64,000 nucleotides of DNA, from contig JAHLMK010000004.1 in the NCBI GenBank assembly GCA_019915135.1, positions 372,001 to 436,000 of the forward strand, read 5' to 3'. Source of the DNA: Strobilurus pachycystidiatus (lineage: Eukaryota; Basidiomycota; Agaricomycetes; Agaricales; Physalacriaceae). Below the pieces are notes generated by a model. That model was not told the origin of the DNA. It saw only the letters and a program-made list of their open reading frames with translations, and searched no databases. The number at the start of each line of letters is the position of its first letter. Position 1 is the stretch's first letter. Made by a program: the position numbers and the translations under genes. This document shows, one piece after another, positions 55,710-64,000 of the stretch.

Positions 55710-56660
55710 CTACATACGTGTTTTGACGCGACAGACTGGCTTGAGACACCGGGTGGGCGTATGACAGCTAACTAGTGGGCGGTATCGTGTTGCAGCGTGG
55801 TTGTGCGCGGAAGGAGTTGCAGAAGGAGTCGATTTTGATGATGCGCCGCCGCCGGATGAAGACGAGGTAACAAATGCCGCCACATCAGGACCAGGGAAGG
55901 AATAACTGGCCTGGATATTCGGCGTGAACACGTTGACAAGGATGCCCGGATCGTTAGCTTTGTATGCCCCGGAAAAGTGCACCAGTTCACTGTCAGCCAG
56001 CTGGACCATCACTCCCGCCATTCTCAACCTTCAGCTGCGTGCAGGATGCATAGAACTCTACTCCACCAAGATCGGCGACGATGTGCAGCGCGATGATCTC
56101 GCGTCGCGCAAGGTACTGCCCCGATTTCAGTGTCTTCGGGATAGTCACATTCGATGGCGCGTCGTTCGTGACTTTCTGCTGGGCCCAGTCATTCTGGTCG
56201 GCGTGTTGGCTGAACGTCAAGATAACGTCACTCTCTAGAGGGTCGAGATCATAGCTGGGTACAAGCGCGGGCGCGTTCTCCTGTCCGGGCGTGTCCAAAC
56301 CCGATGGTGCACTCGGCTGCGATGCAGCCTCTCGTAAGCTCGTCTCTATCGCCGCCTTGAAATCCGGATCGTCTTCCTCAAGCCATGCGGTATGGTCGAC
56401 TATTGGTGGCTCGGAAAAGTACTGATTGTAGACAGGTGATGAAAGAGCAGGCGAGTAACCACCTGCGTCCTGCAGCGAAAGCTGAATGACGCGTTGTAGG
56501 TCGGCGTCGGCGTCGGCGTGCCGGGATCGGTGTCTGTGGTTGGCTGGGAGTGAAGCGAAGTGTCGGCGAGGCAATCTCGACGAGGAGACGGTCGCCGCCG
56601 TTCTTGATGCAGACGCCGGTGATCTGAAGGCCGGGTCAATTATCATCAGCGACTGCAAGT
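55710..56660 (-). CDS. Ubiquitin-interacting-motif (UIM) protein, model incomplete
   Basis: A minus-strand frame (to 55993) carries two UIMs: DADLQRVIQLSLQDAG and DPDFKAAIETSLREAA, each an acidic run then a helix with Ala/Ile and Ser. UIMs bind ubiquitin, for example in endosomal sorting or proteasome delivery. The C-terminal protein-like sequence (GGVEFYASCTQLKVENG) continues in another frame (VMVQLADSELVHFSGAYK) near 56010, which implies an unrecognised intron, a frameshift or decay. N-terminal exons probably lie between 56660 and 57000 (for example EILGLNEDI near 56785) but could not be assembled. Exact family unknown. Confidence 0.45.
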
Positions 56661-57260
56661 TCGACGCGCACAGTAAGGGCCGGATCTGTTATCTACTCGG
56701 ACGTTGCCTGGTCTAGATAACAGCTTGTTGTCACTGGATGCAGAACAAAGCGCCCTAGCGAGGAATGCTCACCGATATCCTCATTGAGTCCCAGGATTTC
56801 CCAAAGCCAGCTGCTCAGCGTCGCCCTCGCCGTCGTCGTCGGGAAGTGGGTGCTTGGGAGCCGTGGTCCGCGGTTGTGCTGCTGGATGAATTACGGGTTC
56901 TCGGAAGGCAGAGGTCGGACTGAGAGGATGAGCGTCCGGACTTCGACGAGCGATTTGAGCGCGAGTACGAGGCGAGTACGAGGTGAGTGTTGGTGGAAGG
57001 AAGGCTTGTGATCACAACAATGGCAAACAAGCGCGTCTCTCCTCCTCCTCTCCTACTCGTTTGTTGACACAAGTCCAAATCACGGTTCCTTCACGTGAGT
57101 GCAGCAATTCTGGTATAAATAATTACAGCCTCAACACCTCTCCCTCAGACACGTCAGGGCCCAGCGCAAAAGGTCCGCGGCAGACTAGACCGGCGTCGTC
57201 TCTGGGAAAGCTCGCTAGAGCCAGTACCAAAGCAGCTTGCTGCGATCTATTCGATTCACG

Positions 57261-59017
57261 ATGGGCGTTCAGACGCGCGGCGCGATACAGCGAGAGGTTG
57301 AGAGGACTTTTGGCAAGAAGTGCGTACTCTAACCTCTCCTTCCCACTCCTCCTTAACCAGTATCAGGTTCAAGGGCGTCTTCAGACGCGTCGGCGCTGCT
57401 GCAACCTTCACCCTCGAACTCGACCTCGTCGAGGTCGCCAATTTTCGACACGAGGATGACGAAGATGATTCTCGCAACCAGGACCCCCGCGTTCGTCAAA
57501 TCCTGGACTCCATATCACAGGGCGAACATATTCCGCTGCCCTCAGACGCGCCAGATTTTGATGAATTTGGTTACCTCGCACACCCACCATCCTCCCAGAT
57601 CTCATCCAACGGCCCGCCCGCTCGCAAAAAGGCTAGAGTCGACGTGTCCTCTCAAATTCCCGAACATCACTACTCCTTTTATACCGACGTATCCGCCTTC
57701 TTGCGCGAAGGTCCCGAGCTGCCCAAACCCCGCGCTGCAGAGGCCCCCGCTCACTGGTCGAGTACTACACGCCGGAACTACAACAGAAATCGACGTGCTG
57801 AGGAGAAGCGAAACGCAAAAAGGGAGTCGGAGACGGAGACGCTCGTTGCTGAGTCCGGGTTCGACGCGTCCTACCTCCCCATCACAACGACAGGGTGGAT
57901 GGGCACTCGTTTTCTCCGTTATCCCACCCAACTCTTGACAAGAGCGCACGCCATGGCCTCTCCTGATGCACTTTGGGAGCATCTGCGTGGCGTTCGACTC
58001 ATACCCTACAACGGGCACGGGACGCGTATCTTGGACTCGGTGGGGCGCCTTGTCATCTACCGCTCTTCGATCAGCGATGCTATGAAGGAGCTCTTACCAA
58101 GGTTCAACGCACAAGCTATACAGTTCGTCAAGGACTGTCAGCCGATGGGAGCGAAGGACATGGCTGGCAATGCCCGAGGCAACCATTGGTTCTGCATCGC
58201 GGGCATCGATCGCAACAATAAGTCGACACCAGCGCGCTCAGACTGGGACAAGGAAAACGAGCAACACTTAAAGCGTCATTTTGCCAAAGGGACGCCATTC
58301 CACATCATTAAGTGCGTCTTTTCTTTGGCGTATTTCATTCATTGCTGACAAAAATCCAGCCTCATTGCAAACGCCCTCCTTCTAGCCCATTTTCCTGGCG
58401 TATATCTCCGCTACCAGGCTTGCGTCAAGTTTATGCAGGGGAAACATGGCATAACTCCCGATTTCGGTATGTTTTGGAACTGGTGCCTCAATGCACCGCG
58501 TCCTGGCGTTGGTCGTGTTTATTGCTTGCCCCATGTCGATGCAAAAAACCTGGCCCTTGGTATATGCATCGTCTTCGTCTACGGCGTGTTCAATCATCTG
58601 GAGAAAGCGTGGCTTGTTATCTGGGAAGCCGGCGTCTGTCTCCAGCTTCCTCCCGGTGCTTTCATCCTGTATTCATCCTCTATCTTCTTCCATTTCAACA
58701 TCGACCTCTCCTCCCAAATCCAGATTGTTACGACTCCGAATGGGGAGTTCCCGACTCCCGAAAACTCTATCCCTCTACCACAGTCATCTTCTCTTTCCAG
58801 ACCAGACGGAGTATCGCCGGAGGATTGGGTTGCTGGGAACGGCCGCGGATCTGTCGTCTGGTTTAACCAGGCTTCTATGTTCCAGACTTCGGAAACAGGC
58901 TTCGATACACTACAGAAAGCTAGGCTTCACGGCCACTCGGGAAATACTGATGCTGACTTCTGGTTGAACGATCAGGAAAGGGCTGCCTTCCTTCGTTTCT
59001 CGAAGCCAGACGTTTGA
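57261..59017 (+). CDS. TET/JBP-like 2-oxoglutarate/Fe(II) dioxygenase, 555 residues
   Basis: Exons 57261-57319, 57361-58311 and 58360-59017, with introns of 41 and 48 bp, all in frame. The C-terminal half shows a double-stranded beta-helix dioxygenase: CLPHVDAKNLALG supplies HxD, LELPPG-like QLPPGAFILYSSSIFFHFN supplies the distal His, and RGSVVWFNQASMF follows near the end. This matches a widespread Agaricomycete family related to TET/JBP 5-methylcytosine or thymine oxidases, often expanded with transposons. The N-terminal half is charged and basic (KKARV, RRNYNRNRRAEEKRN) and could bind DNA. Substrate is inferred only from family. The gene ends 54 bp from the convergent integrase-like gene. 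Confidence 0.7.
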
Positions 59018-59071
59018 GATGATATTTAACTATCTGATATTCAAGTACAAGACTGATTAGCATAATTACAT

Positions 59072-60580
59072 CTACTGGCCATCTGTGTAATAGTACTGTA
59101 GTAAAATCGGTAACATTCGCTCAAATGTCTCCCAACCATACTTTGCGAGCAGGCTAGGTCTACCAATTGTAGTGTAGGCCTTCTCAGCAACCTCAGCAAA
59201 TTCGTCTGGAACCCATTTAAACGCTTCTTCCCGTGGAGTGTGAATCGTTTGGCGCAGGGAGTCAACGGCCTCTATCGGCACAGGAATGTGGATATCGGTC
59301 AGATTGTAGGCCTCCGGGCGTATAAAGACGTCGTTGGGAACACATCCTGAGGGTAACGCCTTGCCGACTTGCTTGCGTACACGACGGGTATTCCAATAAC
59401 GAGTGAATTGGTCCAGGTGATTCTGAACAATCTGTGGCCAGAGCCACTGGAATAGAAGGCTATCCAAACCTCGATTATTATGAGAGAGAGCAGTAGATGG
59501 AGAGCAAACGCACGCATGGATCACATCACTCGTGTTGAAGATGCCATTAGTACGACCTTCCTTGATGATGTTTTCGAGATCGCTGGTGGTGGTTTTACGA
59601 AGCCAATGCCAAAGGGCTTCAGCGATGACGTTGTTGACACTGGTGAGAGACACAGATGGTGGAAACGCGATTGGGTCAATGTCTGGGGTAAGATGTTCCC
59701 TAAATCACCCTCAATTTCTGAAATACCACTCCCACTGATGAGATTACATACCGCAGAGCCGTTTGGAAAGCCGCCATGAGCCCGGTCTCACTTCCTTTAT
59801 CAGTTGTCTCCTGTAGCGGCATACCTATGAAACAATAAGCCAGCTGTTCGGACAAACTGTAGTCAGTGCTCACGTTTCCATTCAGCAAGCAGATCAAGAT
59901 AAATGTGCCCGACTGTATCTGCAGTACGCGCGTTGGGAACCGTACGCAGGACAATTACACGGCCAGAAGCCTTGTCTCGAAGACCATAGATCGGAATTCC
60001 AACCTCACCCATGAGAAGCGCCTTCGAAGACAGTTTCTCGTGACCGTCACAGTTGAATTCAGCCCATGGCCCTATGGATATGAGAGGGGTACGCAGGAGT
60101 TTATTTGCTTTCCTGTTATAGCCCTGACGAGCTGCTGCACCCGACGGATCAATGGACTGCAGAGCCTGGCGAATCATGCGCCTACAAAAGTCATGATAAG
60201 GATAAAAGTCTACAATTCAAGAAATACAGGTATACTTACCTCGGGAGCGTCAAAGTGTATCGCTCTTGGATGAACTTTCTCAAGACATCTGGCGCATTCC
60301 GAGTATGAACCTTGTCCTCGAGAGCATCATCAATTAGGGTCGTGACCTGTGCTTGAGACAGTTCCAGCCCGATCTTCCTAGAGGTCTTGATCCCAAACTG
60401 CCGATTCAGCTTTCGAAACTTTGAGTCACTGATTCGATAGTCGAATTCCTTGAGCAGGCGGGCCCGACGAGCGGCGATGGGCAGACACTCTTTCTGGTAC
60501 TGTTCGAGTGCCTCCCTTAGTAGGTCATCAGGAGGTTGGACGCCACAGTCGTGACCGTTCTTGCCAGTTGGGTTAACCAT
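59072..60580 (-). CDS. Integrase-core (DDE) protein, 449 residues
   Basis: Four exons: 60580-60240, 60181-59875, 59825-59752, 59699-59072; introns 50-58 bp; 1350 nt in frame. The central domain is an rve-type DDE fold: WAEFNCDGHEKLSSKAL (first Asp), TTDKGSETG (second Asp) and NNVIAEALWHWLRK (Glu). It belongs to an Agaricomycete family annotated as integrase core proteins, with no RT, LTR or terminal repeats seen around it, and its introns are host-like. It may be a domesticated transposase or a cut-and-paste element remnant. The acidic triad is intact. Function unknown. Confidence 0.75.
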
Positions 60581-61494
60581 GAGTCTGAAGATGAGGATGC
60601 GAATGAAGAACATAGCAAAAAACCACATCTCTTATATCTTAGACCGTAGGTACATTGATCAACGGCAAAGCCCAGTCGATTGTCACCTTCTCTTGACATT
60701 CTGTTCCATTGTTTCCACATCTGAGAAGGAGATTGTCCTCAAGCTGCATGCAATACAATGTCAGAGGAAGAACAAAGGTGAGAAGTTTTGTTGCTTTGAC
60801 CATGATTATTGTTGTAATTCAAGGCTTCAGAAGGCGTCTGGCAAAGCAATCGGTCCTACACTGATCAAAGCTGAAGCTAATCAAAGGGAATGTACCTTGA
60901 AGGGGGCTACACAAGCCCACAGGGGAGTGGACATGCAACACAGAGATCAATTGAAGCCACAAACACCGTCAGTTGTGAGAGAAGCCAGATGACAGCCACC
61001 CGCCAAAGATATGGCAGTAATGGATGACGGCAACGGAATAAGGCGGCGATGACATGAGCAAGCAAGATGAGAGATTTGACCTTGGTACACCCTTGTGTCA
61101 ACAGAAACAGGCATTGAGCATCTGGAACAGTGGGCGTCAGGGCGTCATCAGAGCGTCAGGGTGCCGGGGTGGCCTGGGGAGAGCAGGCGTCACCAAGGAC
61201 TTGTCAGTCTGGAATGCGAAGGAAGGGGGAGAGGGCGGGGAGGGGCAAGTGGAACTGGATTGAGAAGAACACGCCAGGCTGGTAAGAGGGCCCAGGAATT
61301 TGCCCCAATGATCTGGCCAGACGCTCACATAGCTAGTCTGTGGTGTGGTCGCGTTCGTTCTGTCTATCCTGTTCAGTGAGAGGCTCTAGTGATGAGAGTG
61401 ACTGATACGATTGATTGCTGTACACTGTGCAGTCGGTGTCTTGTAGTGGACTCGGGGTACAGTCAAGGAGTACACATATATCATCATATCTAAT
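60581..61494. other. Intergenic, no gene seen
   Basis: Upstream flank of the integrase-like gene and downstream flank of the zinc-ribbon gene. No terminal inverted repeats were noticed that would mark a transposon around 59072-60580. Confidence 0.45.
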
Positions 61495-62005
61495 TCAACG
61501 TTGGGAGTCATTGTCCTGGAGTGGCGAATAAACCATGCCTCTGCTCTGTGTTGCCTTCCCAAACATCCTAAGAGCCCAGGCATTATCTCGATGGATCTGC
61601 ACCGACTGTACCAGCTTCTCCAGTGAAAGACCGCTCCTGGTAACCTCCATGTTGATATCCTGTTTCGTATGAGCAAGTGGCATGAGAGTATGACTGCTCT
61701 CTAACAGGCGAGTGCAGTCTGGACAGGTGGGAAGTGTTTCTGGAGAGTTGTTTTCAGCCAGTGGTAGGTAAATGCGTCCACAGAGGACACATTGCGGAAG
61801 GTTCTGAGGTACTGATGAGTGAAAGAGCCGGAGGAATTACCAAGGGACTCCTCACATAAACCTCCTTGAAATCACTAGTATCAAGCAGGCGGGAAAGGGT
61901 GGAACATCGATGGCACAGCCCCGACTCTGACTTCAACGGGAATACGCCACGGCATGTGTCCTCTGGCCGTTGCGCTTGGCAGTGGGTGAGGTCTTGGTCG
62001 GTCAT
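61495..62005 (-). CDS. Small zinc-ribbon protein, 150 residues, related to the alpha-kinase N-terminus
   Basis: Exon 1 62005-61862 (48 codons), intron 61804-61861 (58 bp, GTTTAT...CAG), exon 2 61803-61495; phase 0. Two Cys pairs lie in each half: C...LCHRC, then QCVLCGRIYLPL ... CPDCTRLL. The second unit lines up with QCHLCGVCVSFL ... CQAC of the alpha-kinase at 52486-55279. No kinase domain follows, and 0.9 kb of non-coding sequence comes next. It could be a truncated kinase or an independent adaptor. Donor GTTTAT is weak, so the splice is less certain. Confidence 0.5.
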
Positions 62006-62549
62006 GAAGGCAGAAGGTGGTATTGAAGATGGTACAAAAGCAATTATACAATAACGGAGGTAGATCATTGTCCTGGTCAAAGCGATGAAACGTACATGTG
62101 ACTTTGAAAAATCGAAAATTGAACCAAACCGCTCCGGCCGTCCTTATTCTACAGTCCTTACTTCCTACGACACTTGTATATTTCCAGCCTCAGGATGTAG
62201 AAGAACACAGGGACGTCACCCCACTAGTTTACTAGACTTGATCTTCTTTACCTTACTCGAGTATAACCTTTAGACATGCTCAGTACATGCCTACGCCCAT
62301 TCATCTGACCATCAAACACACCTCCACCTTCCTTCTGTCGTTCTCCTCCCCACCTCCCATATCACACGGTGTGAACCACACCTCAAACGTGTTGTTATGC
62401 CTCTGATGCGAGTGCGAGCTGACAGACCGCTGTGAAGCGTGCCGGGGAAGAGGGAACTTGAACGTTGTACGCGTATTGTCGGTCAATCACTAGAATCAGT
62501 TTTGCCGGTGGCGTACCTATTCAGGGAATTGAGATCATGCCCGGTCACG
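62006..62549. other. Intergenic, no gene seen
   Basis: Only short frames. The minus frame 62483-62686 could hold an alternative spliced end of the CCCH gene. Confidence 0.4.
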
Positions 62550-63446
62550 TCAAGCAACACCCACAATTTCGCCAGTGCAGACATCGTTGTCATGAATTTC
62601 CGAAGCACGAAGATTGCGGCTCTCCAAATGGCGCTGCGTCGATCGCCAATCCAACTCTGGAAAGACACCGTCAAGCTCACTGGCATCGGATTCGGGTTTC
62701 ACCTCATGACGATAGAAACACGCGAAGCCTCTGTGACAAGAGCCATGATTCCAGTAGTAATTGCACACTCTCTGTGGCGCCCTAGGAGGAGCGCTTGGAG
62801 GCGAGAGAGGAGCAGCATCAGGTGCATCGGACGCGACTTTGGTTTCGTGGCGATAATGACATGTATCTCCCTGACGACAATAGCCATAATTCCAATAGGA
62901 GTTGCATGCTCCGGCAGGCGCCCTTTGAAAAGTGCTTTGAGGAGGAAGCACAGTGGCATCGTCGGGTGCATCAGAGGCAACTCTCGACTCGTGGCGAAAT
63001 AAACACGCATCCCCTCGACGGCAATAGCCATTCCAATAGTAGGTGCACACTCCTTCGGGAGCTTTGAGAGGGGAAGGTGGGACAGTGGCGTCAGAATCGG
63101 ATTTCATCTCGTGGCGATAATGGCAAGCATTGCCCCAACGACAAGTGCCATATGTGTAGTAGTAATCGCACACTCTTTCGGGCGCCCACGGAGGAGGAGG
63201 GAGATTGCTAGCCCATCCGCCGCGGCCAGCACCTCCACTAGTTCTCCAGCAGGCACGGTCGCTGCTGCCGCGATGTGAGGCCGAAAATACCCCACTGCGC
63301 CCTCCGTATGGCAGCATCCGGGTACCAGCGGTGGAATGCTGGTCGATATTTCTCGGGCCTCTCCAGCTGACATGCTCCTCGTCGCCACCAAGAGATGAGG
63401 TATCAGGCGTCCAAAGTCGATGTCCACCCCGTCCGGATGGCAGCAT
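62550..63446 (-). CDS. Protein with four tandem CCCH zinc fingers, 298 residues
   Basis: ATG at 63446. After an RG/Gly-rich start come four copies of a roughly 47-residue unit, each with a CCCH finger (CX7-8CX5CX3H): CDYYYTYGTCRWGNAC, CTYYWNGYCRRGDAC, CNSYWNYGYCRQGDTC, CNYYWNHGSCHRGFAC. Each is followed by RHE and an acidic Ser/Ala/Asp linker. The first finger and its flanks resemble the single finger at the start of the helicase at 51152, and the upstream DNA matches as well. No helicase follows. CCCH fingers usually bind RNA. The last 40 residues may be read through an unspliced end. Confidence 0.7.
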   Translation of the reverse strand: MLPSGRGGHRLWTPDTSSLGGDEEHVSWRGPRNIDQHSTAGTRMLPYGGRSGVFSASHRGSSDRACWRTSGGAGRGGWASNLPPPPWAPERVCDYYYTYGTCRWGNACHYRHEMKSDSDATVPPSPLKAPEGVCTYYWNGYCRRGDACLFRHESRVASDAPDDATVLPPQSTFQRAPAGACNSYWNYGYCRQGDTCHYRHETKVASDAPDAAPLSPPSAPPRAPQRVCNYYWNHGSCHRGFACFYRHEVKPESDASELDGVFPELDWRSTQRHLESRNLRASEIHDNDVCTGEIVGVA

Positions 63447-64000
63447 CTGGAATATCGTTGTTGGTTGAATGAGGACGAGCTGTGAAGGGGGGTAGTCTAC
63501 CCTGTCACGCCAAACTATCCCGAAGGACTATAAGAGAGGAAGATGCGATGCGAAAAGTTGAGTAATCGATAATGATCCATCTCAAATCCGCACCTCGTTC
63601 AAAAACGACGCGCAAAGTCTTTTTTTCGAGTTTCGGACGACCGGAAGGTAGCAGCTTGGTATATGCCCGAAGCCTCCAGGATTGCCCACAAGCCCCGAGC
63701 TCGACATTTGAGACGATGGATGGACGGGCGCCTATTCAAAAGGCGTCACCATGAGGCAGCTGCGTTCCGTCTACCCTATTCATTTGGGTGCATCATGAGA
63801 TACTAGGCAGCCGTGACGAATCAGGAAGCTGCTCGACAAACTTTGCAGTTTTAGACAGACCGTGATGCATGATGCATTACTCTGTTGCTGAGACGAAGAA
63901 GGGCCCCCGATGTGAGCTAACACGCCACTTAACGACGCCGAAGACTTGTCAGTTAGCAGGCACATGATCCGTAACGGACGACTCACCGCTTCCCATTCAG
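63447..64000. repeat. Upstream region duplicated from the helicase promoter
   Basis: Carries the same ordered blocks as 51153-51760 at lower identity. Together with the shared CCCH start this suggests one segmental duplication spanning promoter and first exon. Confidence 0.55.

Overview
The window looks like an Agaricomycete (mushroom-forming basidiomycete) chromosome. Host genes carry many 41-65 bp GT-AG introns. The gene families fit that group: a CreA/Mig1 repressor, an alpha-type protein kinase, a TET/JBP-like dioxygenase, a ZNFX1/Hrr1-type helicase and chromodomain Ty3 retrotransposons. All calls come from reading the sequence and translations by eye; no database or folding program was run.

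Layout. 1-4.9 kb: the 3' end of an unidentified gene, two intron-containing tRNA-Leu genes of opposite orientation (AAG and CAG anticodons), and between them the carbon catabolite repressor gene. 4.9-37 kb is a retrotransposon nest. Element A (4897-11699, minus strand) is a Ty3 chromovirus with 471-bp LTRs, a 5-bp target duplication and sequence signs of Tf1-like self-priming. Element B (12565-36776, plus strand) has 160-bp LTRs and a 5-bp duplication. It has split a thioesterase gene whose two parts rejoin in frame. Element B holds a hAT-like MITE (17008-17480) and a whole second Ty3 element C (20919-32190, 1679-bp LTRs, 4-bp duplication) inside its integrase gene. With both removed, B is about 12.5 kb. 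It encodes a Gag-Pro-Pol of about 2,820 codons in one frame, broken by a single UGA, followed by an extra 1091-codon ORF before the 3' LTR.

Element C has two further points of interest. Its gag, protease and pol frames are linked by two near-identical -1 slippery heptamers (GGGTTTC and GGGTTTT). Between pol and the 3' LTR it carries a gene on the opposite strand with its own TATA box, a consensus intron and an AATAAA signal.

37-64 kb is host sequence: a truncated DNA polymerase delta copy, a multi-finger C2H2 protein, the large ZNFX1/Hrr1-like helicase (CCCH, SF1 helicase, NFX1-type fingers, RZ finger), an alpha-kinase with N-terminal zinc ribbons, a UIM protein, a TET/JBP-like dioxygenase convergent with a DDE integrase-like gene, a small zinc-ribbon protein that resembles the kinase N-terminus, and a CCCH protein with four tandem fingers. 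The last appears to come from a duplication of the 5' end and promoter of the helicase gene.

The LTR pairs differ by at most about one base that I can see, so the insertions are recent. One host locus, the thioesterase, was disrupted as a consequence. The nearby helicase belongs to a family that acts in small-RNA-directed silencing elsewhere, but nothing in the sequence shows a direct link to these elements.
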